DNA of 64,000 nucleotides from KK5 sp034043675 (GTDB lineage Bacteria > Pseudomonadota > Gammaproteobacteria > Burkholderiales > Burkholderiaceae_C): assembly GCF_034043675.1 (NCBI RefSeq), contig NZ_JAXCLA010000004.1:736930-800929 (forward strand), read 5' to 3'. A program made the translations under genes and the position numbers. The stretch's first letter is position 1, and each line of letters starts with the position of its first letter. Shown here in pieces: positions 53,524 to 63,739 of this stretch. The notes below the pieces were generated by a model. It did not search any database. It was not told the DNA's origin and worked only from the letters and a program-made list of their open reading frames with translations.

Positions 53524-56500
53524 ATGAAGAAAAGCATCGTCGGCCTGTGCGCCGTACTGACCCCGCTCGCCGCTGCCGCCCAGGCGGTCACCGGCACTGA
53601 CGCCTTCCAGCCGATCGCCAGCGACACGGCGATCAAGCCCACGTTCAAATCCCGCATGACCGACACGACGCCGACCACGGTGATCGTCATGCTGCGCGGC
53701 GACAGCGTCGCCAGCGTGCAGCGGCAGTCCGGCCGCAAGCTCGATATGGGCGAGCGCGCCTCGATCATGGCCGCGCGCAGCGCGGACCAGCAGGCGCTGA
53801 GCCCGTCGATCGAAGCGCTGGGCGGCCAGGTGCAGGCCCACCTGCGGGCCGCCATCAACGGCATCAAGGTCAAGATCGCCCGCAACCGGATCGCCCTGCT
53901 GCGCCGCCTGCCCGGCGTGGTCGACGTGCGGCCGGTGGGCACCTACGAGCGGCTGAACACCAATGCCATTCCGCTGATGGGCGCGCCGCAGGCCTGGACC
54001 TCGGTCGCGGGCAATTTCCTCGGCCAGGGCATGAAGATCGCGATCATCGACACCGGCATCGACTACACCCACGCCAACTTCGGCGGCCCCGGCACCGTGG
54101 CCGCCTACCAGGCCGCCAAGGCCACGGACGCGGCGCCGGCCAACCCGGCGCTGTTCGGCCCGGCGGCACCGAAGGTCAAGGGCGGCATCGATCTGGTCGG
54201 CGATGCCTACACCGGCGCCAACACGCCGGTGCCGGACCCGAATCCGCTGGACTGCGAGTTCACCAGCGGCAGCATCGGCCACGGCAGCCACGTGGCCGGC
54301 ACGGCCACCGGCTTCGGCGTGACCGCCGCGGGCGCCACCTACACCGGCCCCTACACCCCCGCGGCCTACACGCCCGGCGCCTTCCGCATCGGCCCCGGGG
54401 TGGCGCCGAAGGCGGACCTGTACTCGGTGCGCGTGTTCGGTTGCAGCGGCAACACCAACGTCGTCGCCGAGGCGATCGACTGGGCGGTGGCCGCCGGCGT
54501 CGACGTGATCAGCATGTCGCTCGGCTCGGACTTCGGCAACACGGGCAACACCGACGCCGGCAGTTTGGCCGAAGAGGTTGCCGTGGCCAACGCCACCGCG
54601 GCCGGCATCCTGGTGGTGGCCGCCTCCGGCAACTCCGGCCCGACGCCCTACATCACCAGCGCGCCGGCCGTGTATGAGGGCGCGATCTCGGTCGCCGCCA
54701 CCGACGCGATGGCCGGCACTCCGATGGCGACGCTGAAGCCCTCCGGCGGCGGCACGCTGACCGTGATCAATGCCAACGGCGCCAGCTTCCCGAGTGCAAC
54801 CAACTACCCGGTGCGCGTGCTGCGCAACTCGGACGGCACCGTCTCGCTCGGCTGCGACCCGAACGAGTACGACCCGGCCGTCACCGGCGTGAGCCTGACC
54901 GGCAAGATGGTCGTCACCGCGCGCGGCAACTGCGCGCGCGTCTATCGCGCCGGCGCCGCCCAGCACTTCGGCGCCGCCGCGGCGGCGATGATCAACAACG
55001 CGGCAGGACTGCCGCCGTATGAAGGCCAGATCGCTGGCGGCGCGCCCGACCCGTCCACCGGCAACGTCTACGAGAACGTCACCATCCCCTTCTTCGGCGT
55101 CTCACTGACCGACGCTGCCGCGATCGCCGGCCCGACCGGCGGCCCGGCCCCGGCCACGGCGCTAGCCAGCGATGCCGGCCTGCAGGCCAACCCCGGCTTC
55201 GAGCGGATCGCCAGCTTCTCGTCGGCCGGCCCGCGCATCGGCGACAGCGTGCTGCGCCCCGGCGTCACCGCGCCGGGCGTGGCCGTGATCTCCACGGCCT
55301 CCGGCACCGGCAACGGCTTCCAGTCCGTCTCCGGCACCTCGATGGCCACGCCCGGCGTGGCCGGCGTGGCGCTGCTGACCAAGCAGGCGCACCCGACCTG
55401 GTCGCAGGCGGACCTGCGCGCCGCCGTGGTCCAGACGGCCAGCCCGACGATGATGAAGGACCTGCTGCAGCGCAATGAAGGCGCCGGCCTCGTGCAGGCC
55501 CAGGCGGCCGTGGCGACGCAGGCGGTCGTGCGCATGCCCGACGAGAGCATCTCCTTCGGCTACGCCGACCTGCTGACCGACTTCAGCCAGACCAAGACGG
55601 TCACCGTCCACAACGCCGCGACCAAGGCCGTGCAGTTCAACATCACGGCCGTGAAGAGCTCGGGGCCGGCCGCGGCGACGCTGACCGTGCCGCCCTCGGT
55701 GATCGTCAACGCGAACAGCGATGCCACCTTCGACGTGCGGCTGGATGTGCCGGCGAACTCCGTGGGCGGCGGCACCGGCTTCCAGGACGTCGGCGGCTAC
55801 GTGAAGCTCACGCCGTCGAACTCGCGGCTGAACGGCAACGTCTCGCTGTCCGTGCCCTGGTACCTGGTGGCGCACAGCCGCTCGAACGTCGCGACCTCGC
55901 AGACCGGCAACACGGTGAACTTCACGAACGCCGGCGGCGCCATCGCCACCACGCCGGTCTTTTTCAGCCTCGGCCAGTACCAGCCCACGCCGCAGGGCAT
56001 CGCACAGGCGGACGTGCGGGCGATCGGCGTACGGCTGTCGGGCACCAACGTGATCTTCGGCATCAACACGCACAACCGCACGTCCACGACCCTGGCCCGC
56101 CAGGAGTTCGATATCTGCATCGACACCTCGGGCGGCCCCGGGTTCACGCCCAACCTGGTCCTGATCGGCATCAACGGCTCCGTCCTCAGCACCTCGCTGG
56201 CGAAGTCGACCTTCGCCAGCGCGATCTTCCCGACCGATGCGAACTGCAACATCAATGGTGGCGGCTCGCTGCTGTTCACCGTCACCCAGCCGACCGACAA
56301 CTCGACCTTGCAGATTCCGGTGGGGCGCGCCGGCACGGCGGGCCTGAACCTGAGCACCGCCAACCCGCGCTTCAAGTACCGCCTGTTCTACTTCGGCACC
56401 GACGGCACCGGCGCGGCCATGCCAGGCACCGGCAGCTTCAACGCCTTCGCGCCGGCGATCAGCTTCAGCGGCTCACCGACGGTGCCGCCGGGCGGCTCGG

Positions 56501-56634
56501 GCAGTGCGACCGTCACCGTCAACAGCGAGATCGCGAACACGCCGGCGCTTGGGGTGATGACGGTGATACAGGACAACGTGTCCGGTGCGGCACAGGCGGC
56601 ACTGCTGCCGATACCGCAGCAGCCCCCGCAGTAA
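53524..56634 (+). CDS. Secreted S8 family serine peptidase (subtilase)
   Basis: A 1036-residue exported protease: signal peptide MKKSIVGLCAVLTPLAAAAQ, an I9-type propeptide (about 50-140), and a subtilase domain. The catalytic triad is Asp176 (IAIIDTGIDYTH), His253 (GHGSHVAGTATG) and Ser606 (SGTSMATPGVAG). A PA-type insertion lies between His and Ser (about 430-510). A C-terminal beta-sandwich region (about 670-1030) with Fn3-like strands ends in a Pro/Gln tail; no PEP-CTERM or autotransporter domain is seen, so it is probably released. AGGAG precedes the ATG. The giant repeat protein follows 157 bases later on the same strand. Confidence 0.93.
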   Translation: MKKSIVGLCAVLTPLAAAAQAVTGTDAFQPIASDTAIKPTFKSRMTDTTPTTVIVMLRGDSVASVQRQSGRKLDMGERASIMAARSADQQALSPSIEALGGQVQAHLRAAINGIKVKIARNRIALLRRLPGVVDVRPVGTYERLNTNAIPLMGAPQAWTSVAGNFLGQGMKIAIIDTGIDYTHANFGGPGTVAAYQAAKATDAAPANPALFGPAAPKVKGGIDLVGDAYTGANTPVPDPNPLDCEFTSGSIGHGSHVAGTATGFGVTAAGATYTGPYTPAAYTPGAFRIGPGVAPKADLYSVRVFGCSGNTNVVAEAIDWAVAAGVDVISMSLGSDFGNTGNTDAGSLAEEVAVANATAAGILVVAASGNSGPTPYITSAPAVYEGAISVAATDAMAGTPMATLKPSGGGTLTVINANGASFPSATNYPVRVLRNSDGTVSLGCDPNEYDPAVTGVSLTGKMVVTARGNCARVYRAGAAQHFGAAAAAMINNAAGLPPYEGQIAGGAPDPSTGNVYENVTIPFFGVSLTDAAAIAGPTGGPAPATALASDAGLQANPGFERIASFSSAGPRIGDSVLRPGVTAPGVAVISTASGTGNGFQSVSGTSMATPGVAGVALLTKQAHPTWSQADLRAAVVQTASPTMMKDLLQRNEGAGLVQAQAAVATQAVVRMPDESISFGYADLLTDFSQTKTVTVHNAATKAVQFNITAVKSSGPAAATLTVPPSVIVNANSDATFDVRLDVPANSVGGGTGFQDVGGYVKLTPSNSRLNGNVSLSVPWYLVAHSRSNVATSQTGNTVNFTNAGGAIATTPVFFSLGQYQPTPQGIAQADVRAIGVRLSGTNVIFGINTHNRTSTTLARQEFDICIDTSGGPGFTPNLVLIGINGSVLSTSLAKSTFASAIFPTDANCNINGGGSLLFTVTQPTDNSTLQIPVGRAGTAGLNLSTANPRFKYRLFYFGTDGTGAAMPGTGSFNAFAPAISFSGSPTVPPGGSGSATVTVNSEIANTPALGVMTVIQDNVSGAAQAALLPIPQQPPQ

Positions 56635-56791
56635 AAAGGCCGCGCAGAGAGTCCGGGCCGGCATGTTTCCAGGTCGAAAAATGAGATCGGAAAACACCGG
56701 CTAATTCGGGCTTTAGAAAAGCGGGCCATCGTTAGAGTCCCTCGGGCAGTCTCGGACCGAATTGAGTCCGGACTTACCCGGAGCCTCTGCG

Positions 56792-59700
56792 ATGTCCCTG
56801 CCCACCACACCGATCAGCCAATGGTCCAGCGCGGCGATTGCCGCCCTGGGTTCCGCCGATTGGGTTGCCCTGGGCACGGACCAGATCGCGCAACTGAGCA
56901 GCAGCCAGGTCGCGGCGATCAGCGCCGTCGGCTGGTCGGCGATTTCCACCGATCAGGTCGCGGCGATCAACCTCGCCGCCGTCGCCGGCATCGGCGCGCG
57001 TTCGATGCCGATGCTCAGCAGCACGCAGTTCGCGGCGCTGTCGCACGACCAGCTGGGCAGCCTGTCCACGCAGGGTCTGCATGCGATGACCTCGAAGCAG
57101 GCGGGAGCGCTGGACGGCGACGTGCTGTCCGCGCTGTCGCCCACGCAGGTGCAGGCGATCTCGACGCCGGCGATTTCCGCGATGGGCACCGATCAGATCG
57201 CCTCGCTGACGACGGACAACCTGCAGCAACTGGCCACCTTGCAGGTCAAGGCGCTCACCAGCGACCAACTGGGCGCGATCGCGCCCAGCGGCGTCGCCGC
57301 GCTGACCACCGACCAGATCCACGCGCTGAGCACGCAGCAGGTCAATTCGCTCGGGTCCAGCCAGGTCCAGGCGCTGACGACGGACCAGACCGGCACGCTC
57401 AGCGCCGCGCAGCTGTCGTCGCTCTCCAGCGGCCAGCTCGGCTCGCTGAGCACGGATCAGATCCAGTCGCTGTCCACGCAGTCGCTGCACACGATGAACA
57501 GCAGCGGCGTCGCCGGGCTGACCAGCGACCAGCTGAACGCACTCAGCGGCGACCAGGTCTCCTCGCTCAGCACGCAGGTGCTGGCCGGCTTGAACAGCGC
57601 GCAGTGGCAGTCGCTGACGCCGGAGCAGATGCAGGCGATCAGCACGATCCAGGTCGCCTCGCTGAGCACCGCGCAGGTGGCCTCGCTGACGGCGGAGGAG
57701 CTCTCGGCCTTCTCCAGCGCTCAGCTGGTGGCCTTCACCAGCCTGCAGTTCAGCAAGCTGAACAGCGATGCGCTCGACGCGCTCTCCCCCGACCAGTTCT
57801 CCGTGTTCGGTTCGCGCCAGATCGCGGGCCTGTCCGCCGCTACGCTCACCACCCTGTCCGACGCGCAGATCGACGCGCTCTCCAGCGCCGCGCTGCATGG
57901 CCTCTCGACACCGCAGCTGCGCGCGCTCAGTGCAGAGCAGATCGCCTCGATCGACCCCACCGGCCTGCCCGGCCTCACCAGCACGCAAATCCGCGCGCTG
58001 ACCGATGCGCAGGTGGCCGCGCTGACGCCGGAGCAGATGGCTGCGCTCGGCTCCGCGCAGTTGAACGCGCTGACGACGCACCAGTTCCAGCTGCTCTCGC
58101 CCGATCAGCTCTCCAACCTGTCCAGCGCCGCGCTGCGCGGCCTGGCCTCGGTCGACGCCGCGGTGTTCACCGCCGAGCAGTTCGCCGCCCTCTCCCCTGA
58201 CCAGATCGCGCTGCTGGGCACGCAGGCCATCCGCGCGCTGCCCAGCGCGCTACTGAACCAGCTCACACCCGATGAGCTGAGCTCCTTCACCAGCGCCCAG
58301 ATCGCCTCGCTGAGCACCGTGCAGGTCCACGGTCTGAGCGTCGAGCAGATCCAGACGCTGACGCCGGCCCAGATCGACGCGCTGACCAGCGCCCAGTTCG
58401 CCAAGCTGACCGGCGACGCGCTGGCCGCGCTCAGCGGCGACCAGCTCGCCGCGATGGACAAGAGCCAGCTGCTGGCCCTCAACAGCGCGCAGATCGCGCT
58501 GCTGTCATCCGACGCCATCGCCACGCTCTCCACCGCCGCGCTGCATTCGCTCACCAGCGCGCAGATGGCGGGCCTCAGCGCTGCGGACATCGGCTCGCTG
58601 AGCGCCGAGCAACTGCAGGCGATGTCCAGCGCCCAGATCCGCGGCCTCAGCGACAGCGCGCTGCACGCGCTGCGGGCGGAGCAGCTCGACGACCTCAGCT
58701 CGGTGCAGCTGATGAGCCTGACCAGCCACCAGTTGCAGGTGCTCGGCAACGACCAGCTCGCGGCGCTGAGCGCCTCGGCCATCCACGGCCTTTCCAGCGC
58801 TGCCGTCCAGGTGCTGACGCCGGACCAGATCGCCGTGCTGAGCGCCGAACAGGTGGCTGCACTGACGACACAGGCGCTGCACGCACTGTCCAGCCAGGCC
58901 TTCGCCGCGCTGGCGCCCGAGCAACTGGCCGCGCTGACGCCGGCCCAGATCACCTCGCTGACGACCGCGCAGGTCGGCACGCTCAGCGTGGCGGCGATCG
59001 AGCAGCTCAGCACGGCCCAGGTGGCCGCGATGACCAGCGCCCAGTTCGCCAAGCTGGGCACCGATCAGGTCGCTGCGCTGAACATCGACCAACTGACCGT
59101 CCTCGGCGCCAAGCAGATCGCCGGCGCCAGCACCGCGCAGCTGGCAGCGCTGTCGGCCGAGCAGTTCGGCTTCATCGGCACCGACGCGATCGCGGCGCTG
59201 TCGAACGCGCAGATCGGCGTGTTCAACGCGAGCAACATCTCGCTGCTGACGAACGCGCAGGTCTCGCACCTGACGCCCAAGGAACTGGCCGCGCTGTCGG
59301 ACAGCGCCTTCGCCGCGCTGAACCCGGACCAGCTCGGCGCGCTGACCTCGGTGCAGACCGCCACGCTCAGCGCCCACCAGTGGCAGTTGCTGAGCCCCGC
59401 CCAGTTCGCTGCGCTGAGCACGGCCGCCCTGCACGTGCTCGGCGCCAGTGCGGCAATGGTGCTGACCACGGACCAGATCCAGGCGCTCAGCGCGGATCAG
59501 GTGGGCGTGCTCTCGCTGACGGCCGTCGCCAACCTCTCCGGCGTACAGCTCCACGCGATGAGCGCCGACCAGATCGCCGCGCTGGGCGCGGCCGGCGCCG
59601 CGGCGCTGACCGTCAAGCAGGTCCAGCAACTGGACGCTGCTTTGCTGAGCGAATTCACGCCGACCCAGCTCGCCGCGCTGAGCGCTGGCCAGTTCGCGCA

Positions 59701-62700
59701 GCTCGCGCCGACGGCGCTGGCCGCGCTGAGCGATGAGCAGCTGAGCCTGCTGCAATCGCGCCAGACCACGGGCATGACCAGCGCGCAGTTGACGGCGCTG
59801 TCGCCCGACCAGATCGCCGCGCTCAGCTCCAGCGCGCTGGGCGGCTTGCCGGCCAACCAGATCGGCCTGATCAGCGCCGCCCAGTTGGCCGCGCTGCAGC
59901 CCTCGCAGCTGCAGGGGCTGTCGGCACTGCAGCTGCATGCGCTGTCCACGGGCGCGCTGGCGGGCCTTTCCACCGACCAGCTCAGCGGCTTCACCGGCAG
60001 CCAGCTCAACAGCTTCAGCGCCGCGCAGATCCAGGCCTTCAGCGCCGAGCAGGTCGCCGCGCTGAGCACCTCGGCGATCCAGGCCCTGAGCGCCGTCAAC
60101 GCCGTCGCACTGAGCCCGGCCCAGCTCGCCGCACTGACCGACACGCAGATGGCCGCGCTCGGCACCGTCGCGGTCCATGCGCTGAGCACGCTGCAGCTGC
60201 AGGCCTTCAGCGCCGAGCAGGTCTCCAACATGAGCACGCCGGCCCTGGCCGCGCTGACCTCGGCCCAGTTCCTGAGCCTGGGCGCTGACGAGTTGCACGC
60301 GCTGGGCACGACGCAGCTGCGCGCACTGTCCACCGCCGAGATCCGCGGCCTGGGCACCGACCATCTCGACGCGCTGAGCGACAACCAATGGGCCCAGCTG
60401 GGCGCCGCGCAGGTGCAGGCGCTGACGAGCCAGCAACTGTCCCGTCTGAGCATGGGCGAGGTCGCCGCGCTGCGGAGCGATGTGCTGGCCGTGCTGAGCA
60501 CCTCGCAGTTCGCGGCCTTCACGCCCTCGCAGCTGGCCGTGCTGAGCACCGGCCAGCTCGCCGCGCTGAGCGGTGCCACGCTGGCGGCGCTCAGCAGCAC
60601 CCAGGTGCAGGCGCTGGGCAGTGCCCAGGTGCAGGCAATCCCGCTGACGGCACTGCATGCGCTGACGACCAGCCAGTTGCTGGAGTTCAGTCCGGCGCAG
60701 ATGCAGGCCCTCACCAGCGCGCAGATCGCTGTGCTGGCCAACAACGCCTTCCCGACGCTGAGCGCCGCACTGCCGTTGCTGTCCAGCGCGCAGCTCGCCG
60801 GCATCACGGCGGCCCAGCTGCAGAACTTCAGCAGCACCGACTTCCAGCAGCTCGGCGCCAGCCAGTTCGCCAGCCTCGCCAGCGGCGCGATTGCCGCGCT
60901 GTCCACCGCCGAAATCACCTGGCTGGCCGGCAGCCAGCTCGCCGCGATGACCAGCGCGCAGGCACTGGCGCTCAGCGGCACCCAGCTCGGCGCGATGAAT
61001 GCCCAGCAGCTCGGCGCGCTCGGCACCTTGCAGATCGCCAACCTGCAAGGCGGCGCCGTTTCCACGCTGACGACCGACCAGCTCGCCGCCTTCAACGCCA
61101 CGCAGGCCGGTGCGTTCAACACCTCCGTGTTCTCGACCTTGTCCAGCGACGCGATCGCGCTGCTGACGCGCAACCCGCTGACCGCGCTGTCTACCGACCA
61201 GATCGCCGCGATGGGCAGCACCCAGGCGCAAGGCCTGACGACGCAGGAGCTGGCCTCGCTGACGACGGCGCAGGCCGCGGCGCTGTCGGCCGCGGCCGTC
61301 CAGTCACTGGGCAGCGACCAGTTCCATGCCCTCGGCGACACGCAGGTGGCGGCGCTGGGCACGGCGCAGATCGCTGCGCTCACCACGGCCGAGATGACGA
61401 TGCTCGCTACCGGCGCGCTGTCGCTGCTGACCGCCACGCAGGTCCACGCGATGGGCAGTACGCAGACGCAGGCGCTGTCCAGCAGCCAGCTCGCCGCGCT
61501 GGACCCGGACAGCCTGGCCGGCATGTCCACCGCCGCGCTGCACGGCCTCTCGGCCAGCATTTTCGGTTCGCTGTCGGCCACGCAGGTGGCGGCGCTGACG
61601 AACGCGCAGGTCAGCGTGCTGGATCCGACGCAGCTCCAGGCGATCACGCCGCAGGCGCTGCACGCGATGAACCCGGAGCAGATGGCCTGGCTGAACGCGC
61701 AGCAGCTCGAATCGCTGTCCACCGCGCAGCTGGCGGTGCTGATGCCGCAGCAGCTCGCCGCCTTCACACCGGCCGTGATTGCCGGCCTCTCCGGCGCGCA
61801 GCTCAACTCGCTGCAGCCCACGCAGTTCGCCTCGCTGAGCCCGCAGCAGGTGGCGGCGATCTCGCCCTATCACCTGTCCGGCATCAGCCCGAGCGTGATC
61901 GCGGCGATGAGCCCGCAGCAGCTCGCCGGCCTGACCGACGCGCAGGTCGTCACGATGACATCGGACCAGCTCGCCGTGCTCGGCCCCGCGCAGATCCCGG
62001 GCCTGAACCCGAGCGCGCTGGCGTCGATGGCGCCGAGCCAGTTCGCAGCCTTCCGTGCCGACCAGATCGCCGCGATGGATGGCGACCAGATCAGTGCGCT
62101 GAGCTATGCCGACATGGGCATGCTTAGCACGCAGGCAATCGCCGCGCTCGGACCCGTGCAACTGCACGCGCTGACGCCGACGCAGATCTCGGCGCTGAGC
62201 GCCGACCAAGTGCACGCGCTCTCGGCCGCCCACTTCGGCGTGCTCAACTCGGCGCAGGTCGCCGCACTGGGCACCGCGCCGATCGCCATCCTCACACCAG
62301 ACCAGATCAATGCCCTGGGCACCGACGCGATCGCCGCACTGACCCAAGCGCAGATCGGCGCGATGAGCACCGCCGAGATCGCGGCGATGGACATCACGCA
62401 CATCGAGGCCTTCACCGCGACGCAGCGCGAGGCGATGAACGCCGGCCAGGTGGCCGCGCTGAACAGCGTGTTCGCCAGCCTGAGCCCGGACCAGATTTCC
62501 GCGCTGACGGACGCGCAGGTGCTGGCACTGACCGCCGCACAGATCGCCGCCTTCAGCGACGCCCAGATGGCCGGCATCAGTGCCAGCGCGCTGTACGCGA
62601 TGTCGCCCAAGGAATTCGCAATGTTCCGCCCCGACCAGATCGCCGCGCTGACGACCAGTCAGATCGGCGCGCTGACCTATGGCGAGATCAATGTGTTGAC

Positions 62701-63739
62701 GACCGCCCACGTCGCCGCGCTGACGCCGGCGCAACTGGAGGCGCTGACGCCCACCCAGGTCGGCGCACTCAGCTCCGCGCAGATCGGCGCGCTGTCGGCC
62801 GAACACTTCGGCCTGTTTGACGGCAAGCAGTTGGCGGCGCTGAACGTCTCGGCCGTCGCCAACCTGACGCCCGACCAGTTCAACGCGCTCGCCACCGACA
62901 CCATCGCCTCGCTGACGCCGACCCAGATCCACGCGCTGACCACCGGCGAGCTCTCGGCCATCGACATGAACCATGTGGCCGCCTTCACCGGCGCACAATT
63001 GCAGCAGATGACCGCGGCCCAGCTCGCAGCGCTGAACGGCGCTTCGCCGCTCGTGCTGGACCTGTCGGGCCTGGGCATCAACACGGTGGACGCGGCGCAC
63101 GGCGCCCATTTCGACATCAACGCCACCGGCCAGGCCGCGAATATCGGTTGGGTCGGCTCCGGCAGCGGCCTGCTGGCACTGGACGTTAACGGCAATGGCA
63201 AGGTCGACAGCGGCGCCGAGCTGTTTGGCACGGCGACTCATCTCGCCAACGGTACTCTGGCCAGCAACGGCTTCGAAGCGCTGGCCCAGTTGGACACCAA
63301 CCACGACGGCAAGATCAGCGCTGCAGACGCGCAGTTCTCTGAACTCAAGGTCTGGGTGGGCAGCACCGACGGCACCGGCGGCGAACTGGTCTCGCTCGCA
63401 TCGCTAGGCATCGAGTCGCTGAACTTGAATGCCACCAGCACCCACACCATGCAGAACGGCAACCTGATCGGCATGACCAGCAACTACACGACCACCAGCG
63501 GCGAAACCCGTGCGCTGGACGACGTGTGGTTCGCGCAGAGTCATTCCTCATCGTCGTCGACCGCCACGGTGCCGCAACTCGGCGACCTGCTGCAGTCACC
63601 CACGCATCACGTGCTGGGCGAGACCGCCACTGCGACCCACGCCGCGCTGGCCTCCACCACCGCGGATCACGCGCAGGCCTTGGAATTGCTGAAACAGCAG
63701 GAGCACAACGCGCCGCACTGGGGACCGTTGCTGGCCTGA
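56792..63739 (+). CDS. Giant octapeptide-repeat protein with C-terminal EF-hand-like domain
   Basis: A 2315-residue protein made almost wholly of an 8-residue repeat (residues 10-2079, about 259 units) of the type [ASG]-[LIM]-[ST]-x-x-Q-[ILV]-[AHQ], such as ALTTDQIH. The C-terminal 236 residues form a distinct domain: PLVLDLSGLGINTVDAAHGA, then calcium-loop-like DVNGNGKVDSG and DTNHDGKISAAD, as in the cap domains of large secreted RTX-type and adhesin proteins. Lys, Arg, Cys and Trp are rare in the repeat. No signal peptide, transmembrane segment or RTX nonapeptides are visible, so export, if any, would be type I with a C-terminal signal. ATG 56792 has GGAG 10 bases upstream. I recognise no family for the repeat; function unknown. 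Confidence 0.85.
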   Translation: MSLPTTPISQWSSAAIAALGSADWVALGTDQIAQLSSSQVAAISAVGWSAISTDQVAAINLAAVAGIGARSMPMLSSTQFAALSHDQLGSLSTQGLHAMTSKQAGALDGDVLSALSPTQVQAISTPAISAMGTDQIASLTTDNLQQLATLQVKALTSDQLGAIAPSGVAALTTDQIHALSTQQVNSLGSSQVQALTTDQTGTLSAAQLSSLSSGQLGSLSTDQIQSLSTQSLHTMNSSGVAGLTSDQLNALSGDQVSSLSTQVLAGLNSAQWQSLTPEQMQAISTIQVASLSTAQVASLTAEELSAFSSAQLVAFTSLQFSKLNSDALDALSPDQFSVFGSRQIAGLSAATLTTLSDAQIDALSSAALHGLSTPQLRALSAEQIASIDPTGLPGLTSTQIRALTDAQVAALTPEQMAALGSAQLNALTTHQFQLLSPDQLSNLSSAALRGLASVDAAVFTAEQFAALSPDQIALLGTQAIRALPSALLNQLTPDELSSFTSAQIASLSTVQVHGLSVEQIQTLTPAQIDALTSAQFAKLTGDALAALSGDQLAAMDKSQLLALNSAQIALLSSDAIATLSTAALHSLTSAQMAGLSAADIGSLSAEQLQAMSSAQIRGLSDSALHALRAEQLDDLSSVQLMSLTSHQLQVLGNDQLAALSASAIHGLSSAAVQVLTPDQIAVLSAEQVAALTTQALHALSSQAFAALAPEQLAALTPAQITSLTTAQVGTLSVAAIEQLSTAQVAAMTSAQFAKLGTDQVAALNIDQLTVLGAKQIAGASTAQLAALSAEQFGFIGTDAIAALSNAQIGVFNASNISLLTNAQVSHLTPKELAALSDSAFAALNPDQLGALTSVQTATLSAHQWQLLSPAQFAALSTAALHVLGASAAMVLTTDQIQALSADQVGVLSLTAVANLSGVQLHAMSADQIAALGAAGAAALTVKQVQQLDAALLSEFTPTQLAALSAGQFAQLAPTALAALSDEQLSLLQSRQTTGMTSAQLTALSPDQIAALSSSALGGLPANQIGLISAAQLAALQPSQLQGLSALQLHALSTGALAGLSTDQLSGFTGSQLNSFSAAQIQAFSAEQVAALSTSAIQALSAVNAVALSPAQLAALTDTQMAALGTVAVHALSTLQLQAFSAEQVSNMSTPALAALTSAQFLSLGADELHALGTTQLRALSTAEIRGLGTDHLDALSDNQWAQLGAAQVQALTSQQLSRLSMGEVAALRSDVLAVLSTSQFAAFTPSQLAVLSTGQLAALSGATLAALSSTQVQALGSAQVQAIPLTALHALTTSQLLEFSPAQMQALTSAQIAVLANNAFPTLSAALPLLSSAQLAGITAAQLQNFSSTDFQQLGASQFASLASGAIAALSTAEITWLAGSQLAAMTSAQALALSGTQLGAMNAQQLGALGTLQIANLQGGAVSTLTTDQLAAFNATQAGAFNTSVFSTLSSDAIALLTRNPLTALSTDQIAAMGSTQAQGLTTQELASLTTAQAAALSAAAVQSLGSDQFHALGDTQVAALGTAQIAALTTAEMTMLATGALSLLTATQVHAMGSTQTQALSSSQLAALDPDSLAGMSTAALHGLSASIFGSLSATQVAALTNAQVSVLDPTQLQAITPQALHAMNPEQMAWLNAQQLESLSTAQLAVLMPQQLAAFTPAVIAGLSGAQLNSLQPTQFASLSPQQVAAISPYHLSGISPSVIAAMSPQQLAGLTDAQVVTMTSDQLAVLGPAQIPGLNPSALASMAPSQFAAFRADQIAAMDGDQISALSYADMGMLSTQAIAALGPVQLHALTPTQISALSADQVHALSAAHFGVLNSAQVAALGTAPIAILTPDQINALGTDAIAALTQAQIGAMSTAEIAAMDITHIEAFTATQREAMNAGQVAALNSVFASLSPDQISALTDAQVLALTAAQIAAFSDAQMAGISASALYAMSPKEFAMFRPDQIAALTTSQIGALTYGEINVLTTAHVAALTPAQLEALTPTQVGALSSAQIGALSAEHFGLFDGKQLAALNVSAVANLTPDQFNALATDTIASLTPTQIHALTTGELSAIDMNHVAAFTGAQLQQMTAAQLAALNGASPLVLDLSGLGINTVDAAHGAHFDINATGQAANIGWVGSGSGLLALDVNGNGKVDSGAELFGTATHLANGTLASNGFEALAQLDTNHDGKISAADAQFSELKVWVGSTDGTGGELVSLASLGIESLNLNATSTHTMQNGNLIGMTSNYTTTSGETRALDDVWFAQSHSSSSSTATVPQLGDLLQSPTHHVLGETATATHAALASTTADHAQALELLKQQEHNAPHWGPLLA
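56819..63028 (+). repeat. 24-base coding tandem repeat array (about 259 units)
   Basis: The 6210-base stretch encodes 2070 residues in strict 8-residue register, except for two 7-residue units at 60755-60775 and 62456-62476; 257 octads plus 2 heptads account for the length exactly. Units differ in both synonymous and replacement positions, so the array is old and selected at the protein level instead of being a recent DNA expansion. Confidence 0.85.

Noticed and set aside
53524..56634. S8 protease as an autotransporter or PEP-CTERM protein
   Set aside because: The C-terminus has no beta-barrel and no VPEP-helix-Arg tail; it ends in a Pro/Gln stretch.
58505..61231. Long minus-strand open frames (up to 908 codons) opposite the octad-repeat gene
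   Set aside because: They mirror the 24-base repeat and are arginine/glutamine-rich nonsense; the plus-strand reading has a ribosome-binding site, a proper start and a recognisable C-terminal domain.
56819..63028. CRISPR-like array, because of regular short repeats
   Set aside because: The 24-base units are contiguous without spacers, diverged, and in one coding frame.
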